Source of the DNA: Microvirga guangxiensis
GTDB taxonomy: Bacteria > Pseudomonadota > Alphaproteobacteria > Rhizobiales > Beijerinckiaceae
Reading direction: 5' to 3'
Assembly (NCBI RefSeq): GCF_900102135.1
Contig: NZ_FMVJ01000010.1
Location: forward strand, 1-64,000
DNA: 64,000 nt
Part shown: positions 56,167 to 64,000 of the stretch, piece after piece
Layout of the letters: each line of letters opens with the position of its first letter
How positions within the stretch are numbered: the stretch's first letter is position 1
The notes under the pieces: generated by a model
The model's database searches: none
What the model was told of the DNA's origin: nothing
What the model saw: the letters and a program-made list of their open reading frames with translations, nothing else
Program-made: the position numbers and the translations under genes

Positions 56167-56847
56167 ATGATGAGATCGCTGTTGCCTGTGATGGTGTTGG
56201 GAGCCTTGCTGATGAGCACGTTTTCGGGGTTTGGTTCGAGTGGAACCCCTTCGCCCCTCGACCGCCAACTCATCGCCGCCGCAGAGCAGGGAGATCCCGA
56301 CGGCGTCAGGCGCGCCCTGGGGAAAGGGGCGAGCATCGACGCGCGTGACAGCCGACAGCGAACGGCCCTCATGGCAGCTGTCCAGAGCAATCACGTTGCC
56401 GCGGCGAAAGCCCTGATCGAGGCGGGCGCCGATGTGAATGCGAAGGACGAGATCAACGACAGCCCCTACCTGCTCGCCGGTGCAAGGGGCTATCTCGAAA
56501 TCCTCAACCTGACGCTGGCTCATGGCGCCGATCTCAAGAGCACGAACCGCTATGGCGGCACGGCGCTCATTCCCGCCGCCGAGCGCGGGCACGTGGAGAC
56601 GGTGCGCACCCTGATCGCTGCTGGCGTGGATGTCGATCACGTGAACAAGCTGGGCTGGACCGCATTGCTCGAGGCCATCATTCTCGGGGATGGTGGGCGC
56701 AGACATGTGGAAATTGTACGGCTGCTGCTCGATGCAGGAGCGAGCGCCGACCTTGCCGACCGCGACGGAGTCACACCCCTGCAGCATGCGCGCCGGCGTG
56801 GCTACCATGAGATCGAACAACTCCTGACCGCGGCTGGCGCACGCTGA
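56167..56847 (+). CDS. Secreted ankyrin-repeat protein
   Basis: 226 residues from ATG 56167. A signal peptide (LLPVMVLGALLMSTFSGFGS) leads into about six ankyrin repeats: DRQLIAAAEQGDPDGVRRAL, QRTALMAAVQSNHVAAAKAL, SPYLLAGARGYLEILNLTLA, GGTALIPAAERGHVETVRTL, GWTALLEAIILGD, GVTPLQHARRRGYHEIEQLL. A periplasmic interaction protein; partner unknown. It lies 23 bases before the deaminase gene, an arrangement (ankyrin plus cytidine/guanine-deaminase-like gene) that points to one operon. Confidence 0.9.
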   Translation: MMRSLLPVMVLGALLMSTFSGFGSSGTPSPLDRQLIAAAEQGDPDGVRRALGKGASIDARDSRQRTALMAAVQSNHVAAAKALIEAGADVNAKDEINDSPYLLAGARGYLEILNLTLAHGADLKSTNRYGGTALIPAAERGHVETVRTLIAAGVDVDHVNKLGWTALLEAIILGDGGRRHVEIVRLLLDAGASADLADRDGVTPLQHARRRGYHEIEQLLTAAGAR

Positions 56848-56870
56848 ACTGAGAGACGAGGAGAAACGAC

Positions 56871-57368
56871 ATGTCCCCAGCCGAGCGCTTCCTCTGTGAA
56901 GCCATTGATCTGGCGCGCGAGAACGTGCGCAAGGGCGGCCGCCCCTTCGGTGCGGTCCTCGTCAAGGACGGCGCCGTCATTGCCACGGGTGTCAATGAGA
57001 TCCACACCACGCAAGACCCGACCACTCATGCCGAACTCCAGGCGATCCGCGCGGCGAGCCGGGCGCTCGGCAGCCCGCGCCTCGATGGCTGTGTGGTCTA
57101 CGCGAGCGGTCATCCCTGTCCAATGTGCCTGTCGGCCATGCATCTCACGGGCATTCGCGAAGTGAACTACGCCTACTCCAATGATGACGGCGAGCCGTAC
57201 GGCCTGTCGACGGCGGCCATTTATGCGGAACTGGCAAAGCCGCTGGCGGAGCAGTCGCTCAAAATCGCCCATGTGCCCGTCCGCCTTGAGGAGGGGGATA
57301 TCTACGAGATGTGGCGCGACGCCACCTCGGTCCCGCCCGACGGGTCCGATTCCGGCAGGTCCGCGTAG
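56871..57368 (+). CDS. Nucleoside/guanine deaminase (CDA superfamily)
   Basis: 165 residues. Zinc-site motifs THAELQAI (His53, Glu55) and HPCPMCLSAM (Cys83, Cys86) are complete, with GGRPFGAVLVKDGAVIATG before and NYAYSNDDGEPYGL after, as in guanine deaminase/tRNA-adenosine-deaminase-like enzymes. It probably deaminates guanine or a related base. A GGAG site precedes the start. Co-transcribed with the ankyrin gene. Confidence 0.92.
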   Translation: MSPAERFLCEAIDLARENVRKGGRPFGAVLVKDGAVIATGVNEIHTTQDPTTHAELQAIRAASRALGSPRLDGCVVYASGHPCPMCLSAMHLTGIREVNYAYSNDDGEPYGLSTAAIYAELAKPLAEQSLKIAHVPVRLEEGDIYEMWRDATSVPPDGSDSGRSA

Positions 57369-57517
57369 ACAATCCCATCAGCGGTCGAACGGGCTGCGGA
57401 TGTCATCGACGCCGGCCCGATGTTGCCAGGTCCCAGGATGTGGAACACCGCACGGCCGGAGGCGAGCAGGTAATCGGCGATGATCCGGCGGTGGCAGCGC
57501 CACCACACCGACTCGGC
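57302..57517 (-). pseudogene. DUF488 C-terminal remnant
   Basis: The minus strand from the IS6 edge reads AESVWWRCHRRIIADYLLAS, GRAVFHILGPGNIGPASMTS, AARSTADGIVYADLP to a stop at 57302. W-W-R-C-H-R is the hallmark of the DUF488 family (small stress-linked proteins). The N-terminal two thirds are absent on the far side of the IS6 copy, so the insertion was accompanied by deletion. Its end overlaps the deaminase end by 67 bases. Confidence 0.75.
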
Positions 57518-58334
57518 GGCCTCTGTCGCAATCTCTGACAGCGAACTGAAAGACCCCGGTATATTCCGTCGCCGCTTATGCAGCTGTCGCTCGAACTGCC
57601 CCGCGAGCGACAGCTGCTGACTACAGGCGTATTTCGCCCCTTTCTCGTCATTTGCACCATCTCGATGCCGCCCAGCACACCGCGAGCGCTATTCATGAAT
57701 TTGAAACTCATCATCAGATGGAGCCACCGCTTGATTGCACGATGATCCTGCTCGATACGGTTATTGAGGTAGGCGATTTGCCGGATTTTGATTGGCTTGA
57801 GACGGCGTCTTGATCGATCCTGTAACCGGATCTCTGCATCACTCAACAAGATCGCCTCTCTGTTGGTCTGACTGCCGTCGATCACAATCCGCTCGGGTCG
57901 GCCATGACGCGTGAGCGCCTCGCGCAGGAACCGTTTGGCCGCTGCCAGATTGCGCCGGTCGTTGAACCAGAATTCAACCGTGTCGCCGTTGCTGCCGATA
58001 GCGCGGTACAAATACATCCACCGTCCGCGGACCTTGAGATAGGTCTCGTCGACGTGCCACCTCTCGGTGACCGCTCTCTTACGCCGATCGAACTACTCAA
58101 GCAGTTCAGGCGACTAGCGCACGATCCCTGTGAATGGTCGCATGATCAACCGAGATCCTGCGCTCGGCCATCATCTCCTCGAGGTTACGTAAACTGAGGC
58201 TATAGGTGAGATACCACCGCAAGCACAGCAGGATCACGGATCGATCGAAATGACGGACTTTGAACATCTTTCACCTCCGAAGCCTGCCGGAGGCATAGGC
58301 CAAACTGAGTTACTAATGGGTTTGCGACAGTACC
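57518..58334 (-). mobile_element. IS6-family element, 817 bp, degraded
   Basis: Left repeat GGCCTCTGTCGCAAT (one extra C relative to the 17.3-kb copy) and right repeat TTTGCGACAGTACC, both recognisable IS6 ends. It carries a disrupted transposase on the minus strand and lies inside the DUF488 remnant. Confidence 0.82.
57540..58267 (-). pseudogene. IS6-family transposase, several lesions
   Basis: From ATG 58267: MFKVRHFDRSVILLCLRWYL, LSLRNLEEMMAERRISVDHA. After ATIHR a one-base change shifts the frame; in the correct frame two TAG codons interrupt the SPELLEQFDRRK region. The catalytic part RWHVDETYLKVRGRWMYLYR, HGRPERIVIDGSQTN and EQDHRAIKRWLH survives, and a further slip follows GIEMVQMTRKG. 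Not functional. Confidence 0.85.
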
Positions 58335-58394
58335 GTCCCCAATACAGGATGGCGTCGACTCGAATCGTTGAACACGCAGAGGCCGACACTGCCG

Positions 58395-59033
58395 CTATTT
58401 CTTAGACATGATGACATTCTGCCAGTGGTGGTGGAGAACTTCCACATCGCCATCGGTTAGGAGGTGCATCGCTCCGTGCAACTGCTCGTCGGTCCAGTTC
58501 CACCACTTCATCTCGAGCAATTTGGTGATGAGAGACTCGTCAAAGCGACGTCGGATCGGCTTGGCCGGATTGCCCCCAACGATGGCATAAGGTTCCACAT
58601 CTCGCGCCACCAGAGCACGGGTGCCGATCACTGCACCGTCCCCAACCGTCACGCTTGGCATGATGATCGCCTCGGACCCAATCCAGACGTCGTTGCCGAT
58701 CACCGTGTCGCCTGTGGCTTGAAATCCATTTTTCGCTCCTGCGAAGGCTGGGACTTCCGGCATCCAGAAGAATGGAAAAGTGCTAATCCAATCGGTTCGA
58801 TGGCCTTGGTTGCCTGCCATTATGAACGCGGCTCCCGACCCAATGGAGCAGAAGCTGCCGATGACGAGTTTATCGACACCTTCGCCTGAGGAAAGAAAGC
58901 GAGCACAATCGTCAAAGTTGTGACCATGATAATAGCCTGAGTAGTAACTGTAGCGACCGACGATGATGTTCGGGTTCGTGACCTGTTGGTCGAGCGTGAT
59001 GCCCTTGAATGGGCTTTCGAAGAAGTTCGTCAT
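58395..59033 (-). CDS. CatB/Vat-type xenobiotic O-acetyltransferase
   Basis: 212 residues from ATG 59033 ([20 protein letters not shown]). Left-handed beta-helix hexapeptide repeats are seen in [40 protein letters not shown] and [20 protein letters not shown]; the catalytic His lies in [10 protein letters not shown] (about His78). CatB proteins acetylate chloramphenicol, and relatives act on streptogramin A. The near-complete match of the N- and C-terminal signatures ([15 protein letters not shown]) supports CatB, but many chromosomal homologues have other natural substrates. Confidence 0.88.
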   Translation of the reverse strand: MTNFFESPFKGITLDQQVTNPNIIVGRYSYYSGYYHGHNFDDCARFLSSGEGVDKLVIGSFCSIGSGAAFIMAGNQGHRTDWISTFPFFWMPEVPAFAGAKNGFQATGDTVIGNDVWIGSEAIIMPSVTVGDGAVIGTRALVARDVEPYAIVGGNPAKPIRRRFDESLITKLLEMKWWNWTDEQLHGAMHLLTDGDVEVLHHHWQNVIMSKK

Positions 59034-59518
59034 AGAGAGACCATTGCATGTGCGCCGCATGGGCGGCGACTGCCTGCTAGCAAGAACGCGAGCGGATGCC
59101 TGAGAGGGTATTGAGATGCTCGCATCCAAGCCTCTCGCATCAGGTATGCGGACGCACGAGGCAGGTGATACTCAAGGCTTTTGCCATTTCGGGAATATGC
59201 CGCATCATTGGCGCCTAGACAATTGTTGGAATCCAAAGAGCAGAGTTTCCAATTAGACGTGCGCCATCCAGTCATGACGATGCCCATTTGAGAGCGCGCA
59301 ACCGCTCAGAATTGGAAAGCTGCCCCTTGACCCATTAGAGAACAGCATCGGCCCGGAACAAACTCTGACCTCCTGTCGACTTGGGATGTTAATGCCAGAT
59401 GCTTGCCTATCCGAACACGTGTGCATAGATTCTCTACGTCCGGCTAGCGGGCGATCCGCTTTTCCGTATCAGCTCATAGAATTTACACAGAACTACGATT
59501 AAAGCGGAGCAAGTCCCA
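59034..59518. other. Intergenic between catB-like and lacI-like genes
   Basis: 485 bases between divergent genes, with one LacI-type palindrome at 59411. No gene is supported. Confidence 0.5.
59411..59426. promoter_or_regulatory. LacI-family operator candidate (upstream of regulator)
   Basis: CCGAACACGTGTGCAT shares the ACACGTGTGCA core with the perfect palindrome at 60610. Its position 93 bases before the regulator start suggests autoregulation. Confidence 0.5.
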
Positions 59519-60568
59519 ATGGAGGCGTCTTCAGATCATGAAGATAATCTGAAACGCGACCGCGGGATTCGCAACTTTGTAACAGCAGAAGACGTGGCTC
59601 GGCTTGCAGGTGTCTCCCGCTCGGCCGTGTCGCGCACGTTCACGCCGGGAGCCAGTGTCTCTGCAGATGTGAGGCTTCGGGTCCAGGAAGCTGCCAAAAC
59701 CTTAGGATACAGGGTCAACCGCCTCGCCCGAAGCCTGATTAGTGATCAGTCCAACCTCGTCGGCGTCGTCGGCGCGAACCTGTCCTTGCCCTTCATGGCC
59801 CGCCAGCTCGACGAGTTGAGCCGTGCGCTTCTCAGGCGCGGCATGCAGTGCCTGCTCCTGAACGCCGCCGAGGCGGAACAGGGGATCACACCGCTGATCG
59901 AACTCATCCTGGAGTTCCGCGTGCGGGCTATCGTCGTGATGTCCGGCTCGCCCCCCTCATCCATCATCGACGATTGTGTGGCTAACGGTGTTCGGGTGAT
60001 CCTGGTCAACCGGCAGGCTGATGATGCTGAAACGGACACAATCATCAGCGACGATCTTGGTGGCGCCCGCCTTGCAGCCGGTCGGCTGCTTCAGGCCGGG
60101 TGTCGACGTATCGGCGTGGTTGGCAGCGGAGCCCGTACGCCAACCCAGCTTCGTCGACGGGTCGCCTTTGCGGAATGCATTGAAGAGGCCGGGATCGAAC
60201 CCGTCGTCTGGGCTTCGGGCGAGACAACCTACGAGACTGGCATAGAGGCAGCTGAAGGACTGCTCGCCTCCCATGATCTTGATGGCGTATTCTGCGTCAC
60301 TGACCTACTGGCCCTTGGGTTTCTCGATGGTGCCCGCAGGATGGGTCGGCGTGTTCCTGATGACCTCTCCGTCATCGGCTTTGACGATATCCCGCAATCC
60401 GCATGGGTTCCTTATCACCTGACCACTGTCAGGCAATCGATGAGCGATCTCACCGAAGCCGTGCTGACGGCCATTGAGCGGGAGATGCATGGGAAGGACA
60501 TGGACCTTGTCCATGAGGTCCTCCCAGTCGAGCTTGTCGAACGAGCGACCGTTCGCCCCACCGCCTGA
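59519..60568 (+). CDS. LacI-family transcriptional regulator
   Basis: 349 residues. A LacI helix-turn-helix (VTAEDVARLAGVSRSAVSRT) and hinge are followed by the sugar-binding-like domain (LVGVVGANLSLPFMARQLDE; GCRRIGVVGSGARTPTQLRR; DGVFCVTDLLALGFLDGARR; VPDDLSVIGFDDIPQSAWVP). It is of the type that controls ABC importers for sugars or organic acids. It immediately precedes, and most likely controls, the ferric-type ABC operon; matching palindromes flank it. Confidence 0.92.
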   Translation: MEASSDHEDNLKRDRGIRNFVTAEDVARLAGVSRSAVSRTFTPGASVSADVRLRVQEAAKTLGYRVNRLARSLISDQSNLVGVVGANLSLPFMARQLDELSRALLRRGMQCLLLNAAEAEQGITPLIELILEFRVRAIVVMSGSPPSSIIDDCVANGVRVILVNRQADDAETDTIISDDLGGARLAAGRLLQAGCRRIGVVGSGARTPTQLRRRVAFAECIEEAGIEPVVWASGETTYETGIEAAEGLLASHDLDGVFCVTDLLALGFLDGARRMGRRVPDDLSVIGFDDIPQSAWVPYHLTTVRQSMSDLTEAVLTAIEREMHGKDMDLVHEVLPVELVERATVRPTA

Positions 60569-60609
60569 TCGATTAGCGACTTTCTTTCCAAGAATACCTC
60601 TTGCAACCC

Positions 60610-60625
60610 TTGCACACGTGTGCAA
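60610..60625. promoter_or_regulatory. LacI-family operator (perfect palindrome)
   Basis: TTGCACACGTGTGCAA, a perfect 16-bp palindrome with the central CG typical of LacI-family operators, between the regulator and the ABC operon, 171 bases before the permease start. Confidence 0.75.
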
Positions 60626-60796
60626 ACTTCATCGTTATTCATCCTCAACCCTCAAGCGGACCATTCTTCGCAACAGGGATGGCTGAATAGCGCGAGCTGA
60701 CTGCCCTCCAAGCATACCGGATGAGAGCACCGAATAATCAGCCGCCTACGGGAAACGTTATCGAGCCGTCTCAGGCTTTGGGAAGGACACGAGGGA

Positions 60797-62632
60797 ATGA
60801 CAGGTTCGGCGGCACCAGCACAAACACCATCGAACATACCTTCCACACGCGCCATCCTGGGACGCCTACGGCATTTCTTCACCCAGCCAGAACGCCTCCT
60901 TGGTATTGTGCTTGCTCTAGTGCTGGGAGCGCTGGTTCTCGTGCCGTTGTTCGAGTTGGTCCGGGAAACTCTCACCGTACAGCCCTATGATCGCGCTTAT
61001 CTGCCCAAGGCTCAGCCAGGAGAGTTCACGCTCTTCCACTACGAGCGCGTGTTCGCCGGCCGCCTTTCCTGGGCGTTGTTCTACAAACCCTTCTTCAATT
61101 CGCTGGTCACAGCATTTGCCGCCACCGCAATCTGTCTTGCCTTCGGCGCGGGTCTCGCTTGGCTGATCGTGCGCACGAACATTCCGTTCCGGAGTTTTCT
61201 CCATACGCTGGTAATGATCCCCTACATGCTCCCGTCGTGGGTGATGGCGCTGGCCTGGATCACGTTCTTCAAGAACGACCGCATTGGCGGAGCGTCGGGC
61301 GCTTTCGCTTACTTCTTCGGCGTGCAGCCGCCGGACTGGATCGCCTACGGCCCTATCCCAATCATCATCTGTCTGTCACTGCATTACTATGTTTACTCCT
61401 ATCTCTCTGTGTCGAGCTCAATCACGAGCGTCGACAGCCAAATGGAGGAAGCAGGAGCGATGGCGGGTCTCTCACGTCTGAAGCAGTTCCTGTGGATCAC
61501 CGCGCCGCTGCTGCTCCCAGCCATTGGCTCCGCAGTGGTGATGACCTTCATTCGGGTGGTCGGATCGTTTGGCACGCCTGCCGTGCTCGGCATGCCGGTC
61601 CGCTATTTCGTGCTGCCAACACAGATTTACGCGGCTATGGGGACGCGCAATGCAGGCGATGGCTTCCTGCTCGCACTGGTGCTCGTGGTTCTCGCCTGCC
61701 TGTTCATCTTCATCAACCAACGTCTTATCGGCGTCCGCAAGAGCTTCGTAACCCTCTCTGGCAAAGGCTTCCGCAACAAGGAAATCGACCTCGGACGCTG
61801 GCGTTGGCCGCTCTTCATTCTTGTCATTCTGCTTATGATAGCAGCGGTCGCATTTCCACTTGTGCTCTTGGTCCTGCAATCGCTGATCAAGACAGCGGGC
61901 AATTACAGCCTCAGCAACCTGACCCTGCACTATTGGATCGGCGGGGGAGGTGAGGGCGTCGACCAGCTGCAGTCTGCCCTGATAGACAATGGTAACATCA
62001 TCGACGCCACCTGGAACAGCCTCAAACTGGCATTCCTCACCGCCATGATGACTGGCATCTTCGGATTCCTCATCGGCTATGTGGTCGTCAGGACTCGCGG
62101 CTCTCTCACCTCGCGCACCCTAGAACTGGTGGCCTTCCTGCCGTACATCTTCCCGGCCCTGGCCTTCGGCGCGATCTATATCGGCATGTTCGCCCGCCCG
62201 TTCGGACCGGTCCCGGCACTGTACGGCACCTTCGCGCTGCTGGTCCTGATTTGCTCGGTTAAGACGCTGCCCTTCACGTCGCGCACCGGGATTGCGGCGC
62301 TCCTGCAGATTGACAAGTCGCTGGAGGAGGCGGCCCGCGTCCAGGGCATCGGCTGGTTCCGCCGAATGGTGCGGATCATCGTACCAATTGCTGCTGGGGG
62401 GCTTCTCTCCGGCATGCTGCTTAGCTTCATCAGCATCATGCGCGAGCTGTCGCTGATCATCCTGCTAGTCACGCCGTCCACCAACGTGCTCGCCGGTGTC
62501 ATCTATAACTACCAGAACCAGGACATGCCTCAACTCGTCGGCGTCGCCACCGTGCTGCTCGTCGCCATCGTGATTACGGTCAACCTGGTCGTCCGTGCCT
62601 TGTCGACAAAAGCGAGGATTGGAGCAGCCTGA
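60797..62632 (+). CDS. Fused ABC permease (FbpB/AfuB, ferric or organic-anion type)
   Basis: 611 residues with two permease halves in tandem, about 12 helices (first RLLGIVLALVLGALVLVPLF; second half begins near WRWPLFILVILLMIAAVAFP). Each half has an EAA coupling loop: MEEAGAMAGLSRLKQFLWIT and LEEAARVQGIGWFRRMVRII. This fused build is typical of ferric-iron and some thiamine/organic-phosphonate importers. It is followed by the binding protein after 52 bases. The substrate cannot be told from the permease. Confidence 0.92.
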   Translation: MTGSAAPAQTPSNIPSTRAILGRLRHFFTQPERLLGIVLALVLGALVLVPLFELVRETLTVQPYDRAYLPKAQPGEFTLFHYERVFAGRLSWALFYKPFFNSLVTAFAATAICLAFGAGLAWLIVRTNIPFRSFLHTLVMIPYMLPSWVMALAWITFFKNDRIGGASGAFAYFFGVQPPDWIAYGPIPIIICLSLHYYVYSYLSVSSSITSVDSQMEEAGAMAGLSRLKQFLWITAPLLLPAIGSAVVMTFIRVVGSFGTPAVLGMPVRYFVLPTQIYAAMGTRNAGDGFLLALVLVVLACLFIFINQRLIGVRKSFVTLSGKGFRNKEIDLGRWRWPLFILVILLMIAAVAFPLVLLVLQSLIKTAGNYSLSNLTLHYWIGGGGEGVDQLQSALIDNGNIIDATWNSLKLAFLTAMMTGIFGFLIGYVVVRTRGSLTSRTLELVAFLPYIFPALAFGAIYIGMFARPFGPVPALYGTFALLVLICSVKTLPFTSRTGIAALLQIDKSLEEAARVQGIGWFRRMVRIIVPIAAGGLLSGMLLSFISIMRELSLIILLVTPSTNVLAGVIYNYQNQDMPQLVGVATVLLVAIVITVNLVVRALSTKARIGAA

Positions 62633-62684
62633 CCGCTTCGTCCGGACCGCTCGACACGAAGAGAAACGAAGGAGGAAGCCCATC

Positions 62685-63923
62685 ATGACACCGACATTCA
62701 GAAACGCCAAAACCTGGCTTGCGGCCGGAGCCCTGACCTTTGCCCTGACGACGCCGGCCCTGGCGCAGCAGGCTGATCCCAAGTGGGATGCATGGCTGCA
62801 GAAGAGCCAGCTCGGCCCCTACCAGAAAAACGAGAACTGGGACGAGGTCATCACTAACGCAAAGAAGGAGGGCGAAGTCGTCGTCTACTCCTCCACTGGC
62901 ACGATGCTGAAGGTAGCTGAGGATTTCGCGAAGCTCTATCCCGAAATCAAAGTAAAGGCCTATGATCTTGGCTCTGAAAAGACCATTGAGAAGGTGGTGC
63001 GCGAGCACCAGGCCGGCGTCTATGCAGCCGACGTGGTCTACTCGGGCGGCACCGAGCAGATGGTATTCGATCTCCTGCCGAACCACCGCATCGTCAACTA
63101 CGTGCCCTCCTATCTGACCGACAGGATCCCCGCCGAACACCGCGAGCCGCTGCTGACGCATGTGATCGAAGCCTACGGCATCTTCTATAACTCGGAGACC
63201 TACCCGCAGCCGCCGATCAAGACCATCTGGGAGCTCACGGAGCCGCAATGGAAGGGCCGCTTCTCGATGAAGTCGCCGGCCGGTTCACTCACCACGCTGA
63301 TGACGCTTGCCGCCATCGTCGAGCATTCCGATGAGATGCAGAAGGCTTATGAGGAGCATTACGGCAAGAAGCTCGAACTCTCGCCTGGCGTCGAAAACGC
63401 GGGCTACGAGTTTCTGCACCGGCTGATCGGCAACGACATCGTCATCTCCGATAACAGTTCGAAGATCGCGACGGCGGTCGGTCTTCGCGGGCAAGCAAAG
63501 CCCCCGATGGCGTTCTCGGTCATCCACTATCTGACCAAGAACCAGACCGACAATTACGCAAACGCGATTCCCTACGATCTGAAGCCCGCGGCGCTGTACT
63601 CGTATCCCACCTATGTCGCGGTCGCCGGACAGGCGCCGCATCCGAATGCCGCGAAGCTCTTCGTGGCGTTCCTGATGGGCAGCAAGGAGCTCAATGCCAA
63701 TTCGGAGCTCAAGCCTCCGTTCAGGTCCGGGAAATCGCTGGAGCTCCTGCAGGGCATGGCCGCCTTCTATCAGGTCGGCACCTTCTCGCCGCGCACGGAC
63801 GTTCCGCCGCCGCCCCACAGCGAGATGTGGCCCAAGGCCCGCAAGCTCACGGCGTCGCCTGAATTCGTGAAGGACAATATCGCGAAGATCAGCGACTTCT
63901 GGATGGCCGAGACGAGCCGATAA
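62685..63923 (+). CDS. ABC transporter substrate-binding protein (ferric type)
   Basis: 412 residues from ATG 62685, with GGAGG upstream. A signal peptide (TWLAAGALTFALTTPALAQQ) is followed by KKEGEVVVYSSTGTMLKVAE, VKAYDLGSEKTIEKVVREHQ, VIEAYGIFYNSETYPQPPIK and APHPNAAKLFVAFLMGSKEL, a layout of the FbpA/PotD-like cluster D binding proteins. It lacks the twin-Tyr iron signature near the C-terminus in plain form, so a compound such as an organic acid or sugar-phosphate is as likely as iron; the LacI regulator favours an organic compound. Confidence 0.9.
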   Translation: MTPTFRNAKTWLAAGALTFALTTPALAQQADPKWDAWLQKSQLGPYQKNENWDEVITNAKKEGEVVVYSSTGTMLKVAEDFAKLYPEIKVKAYDLGSEKTIEKVVREHQAGVYAADVVYSGGTEQMVFDLLPNHRIVNYVPSYLTDRIPAEHREPLLTHVIEAYGIFYNSETYPQPPIKTIWELTEPQWKGRFSMKSPAGSLTTLMTLAAIVEHSDEMQKAYEEHYGKKLELSPGVENAGYEFLHRLIGNDIVISDNSSKIATAVGLRGQAKPPMAFSVIHYLTKNQTDNYANAIPYDLKPAALYSYPTYVAVAGQAPHPNAAKLFVAFLMGSKELNANSELKPPFRSGKSLELLQGMAAFYQVGTFSPRTDVPPPPHSEMWPKARKLTASPEFVKDNIAKISDFWMAETSR

Positions 63924-63958
63924 CCTAACCTGAATGGCTTCCGCACGAGAGAGTGCCC

Positions 63959-64000
63959 ATGTCTGAAATCACCCTCAGAAACATCACCAAGTCGTACGGA
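63959..64000 (+). CDS. ABC transporter ATP-binding protein, 5' end
   Basis: Fourteen codons before the window ends: MSEITLRNITKSYG, the usual start of an ABC ATPase. It completes the importer with the upstream permease and binding protein, 35 bases after the latter's stop. Confidence 0.85.
   Translation, partial: MSEITLRNITKSYG

Overview
The window looks like part of a large repABC-type replicon (megaplasmid or chromid) of a high-GC alphaproteobacterium of the order Hyphomicrobiales, most likely the Methylobacteriaceae/Microvirga area. The evidence is a complete repA-repB-repC block with perfect parS palindromes, an RHE_PE00001/DUF1612 protein of the kind carried next to repABC on rhizobial plasmids, an alphaproteobacterial groESL pair, GGM-tailed GroEL, and many Gly/Tyr- or Pro-rich secreted proteins of rhizobial type. 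The genus is inference; no 16S rRNA gene is present.

Layout. 0-2 kb: 3' end of groES, groEL and its terminator. 2-5 kb: a fused scar of IS6- and IS5-family transposases against a hipBA toxin-antitoxin pair with three related operator-like palindromes. 5.5-16.4 kb: a mostly minus-strand accessory block of small hypothetical proteins, a WGR protein, a CYTH-like protein, a broken J-domain gene, secreted proteins and a GHKL (HSP90-type) ATPase gene interrupted by three stop codons and a frameshift. 16.4-25 kb: SWIB-domain protein, a nearly complete IS6 element, a GGDEF/EAL receptor, a GNAT acetyltransferase, secreted proteins and the DUF1612 protein. 25.9-32.6 kb: the replication/partition core (repC, a counter-transcribed RNA, a ribbon-helix-helix gene placed unusually between repC and repB, repB, repA, the RepA operator and three parS sites over 1.7 kb). 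32.9-37 kb: serine recombinase, MFS exporter and two 3'-half tRNA fragments (Lys, Glu) that look like attachment-site scars.

37.3-45.9 kb is the best-preserved metabolic module: a divergent LysR regulator, a four-gene spermidine/putrescine-type ABC importer, an FAD amine/amino-acid oxidase, an octopine-dehydrogenase-family enzyme and a serine/alanine-glyoxylate-type aminotransferase. Together they suggest uptake and oxidative breakdown of an opine-like or N-substituted amino acid. 47-58.3 kb is a mobile-element-rich stretch: an SGNH hydrolase, an IS3-family element split by an IS110-family element, a beheaded autotransporter barrel, a CHASE3-GAF-GGDEF cyclase, a decayed IS481-family element, ankyrin and deaminase genes, and an IS6 copy inserted in a DUF488 remnant. 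58.4-64 kb: a CatB-type acetyltransferase, then a LacI regulator and a ferric-type ABC importer (fused permease, binding protein, start of the ATPase) with matching palindromic operators.

Many genes between 2 and 15 kb and most transposases carry nonsense codons or single-base slips at homopolymers, so decay (or sequence error at homopolymers) is a general theme. TAG is also used as the normal stop of intact genes, so it is not recoded.
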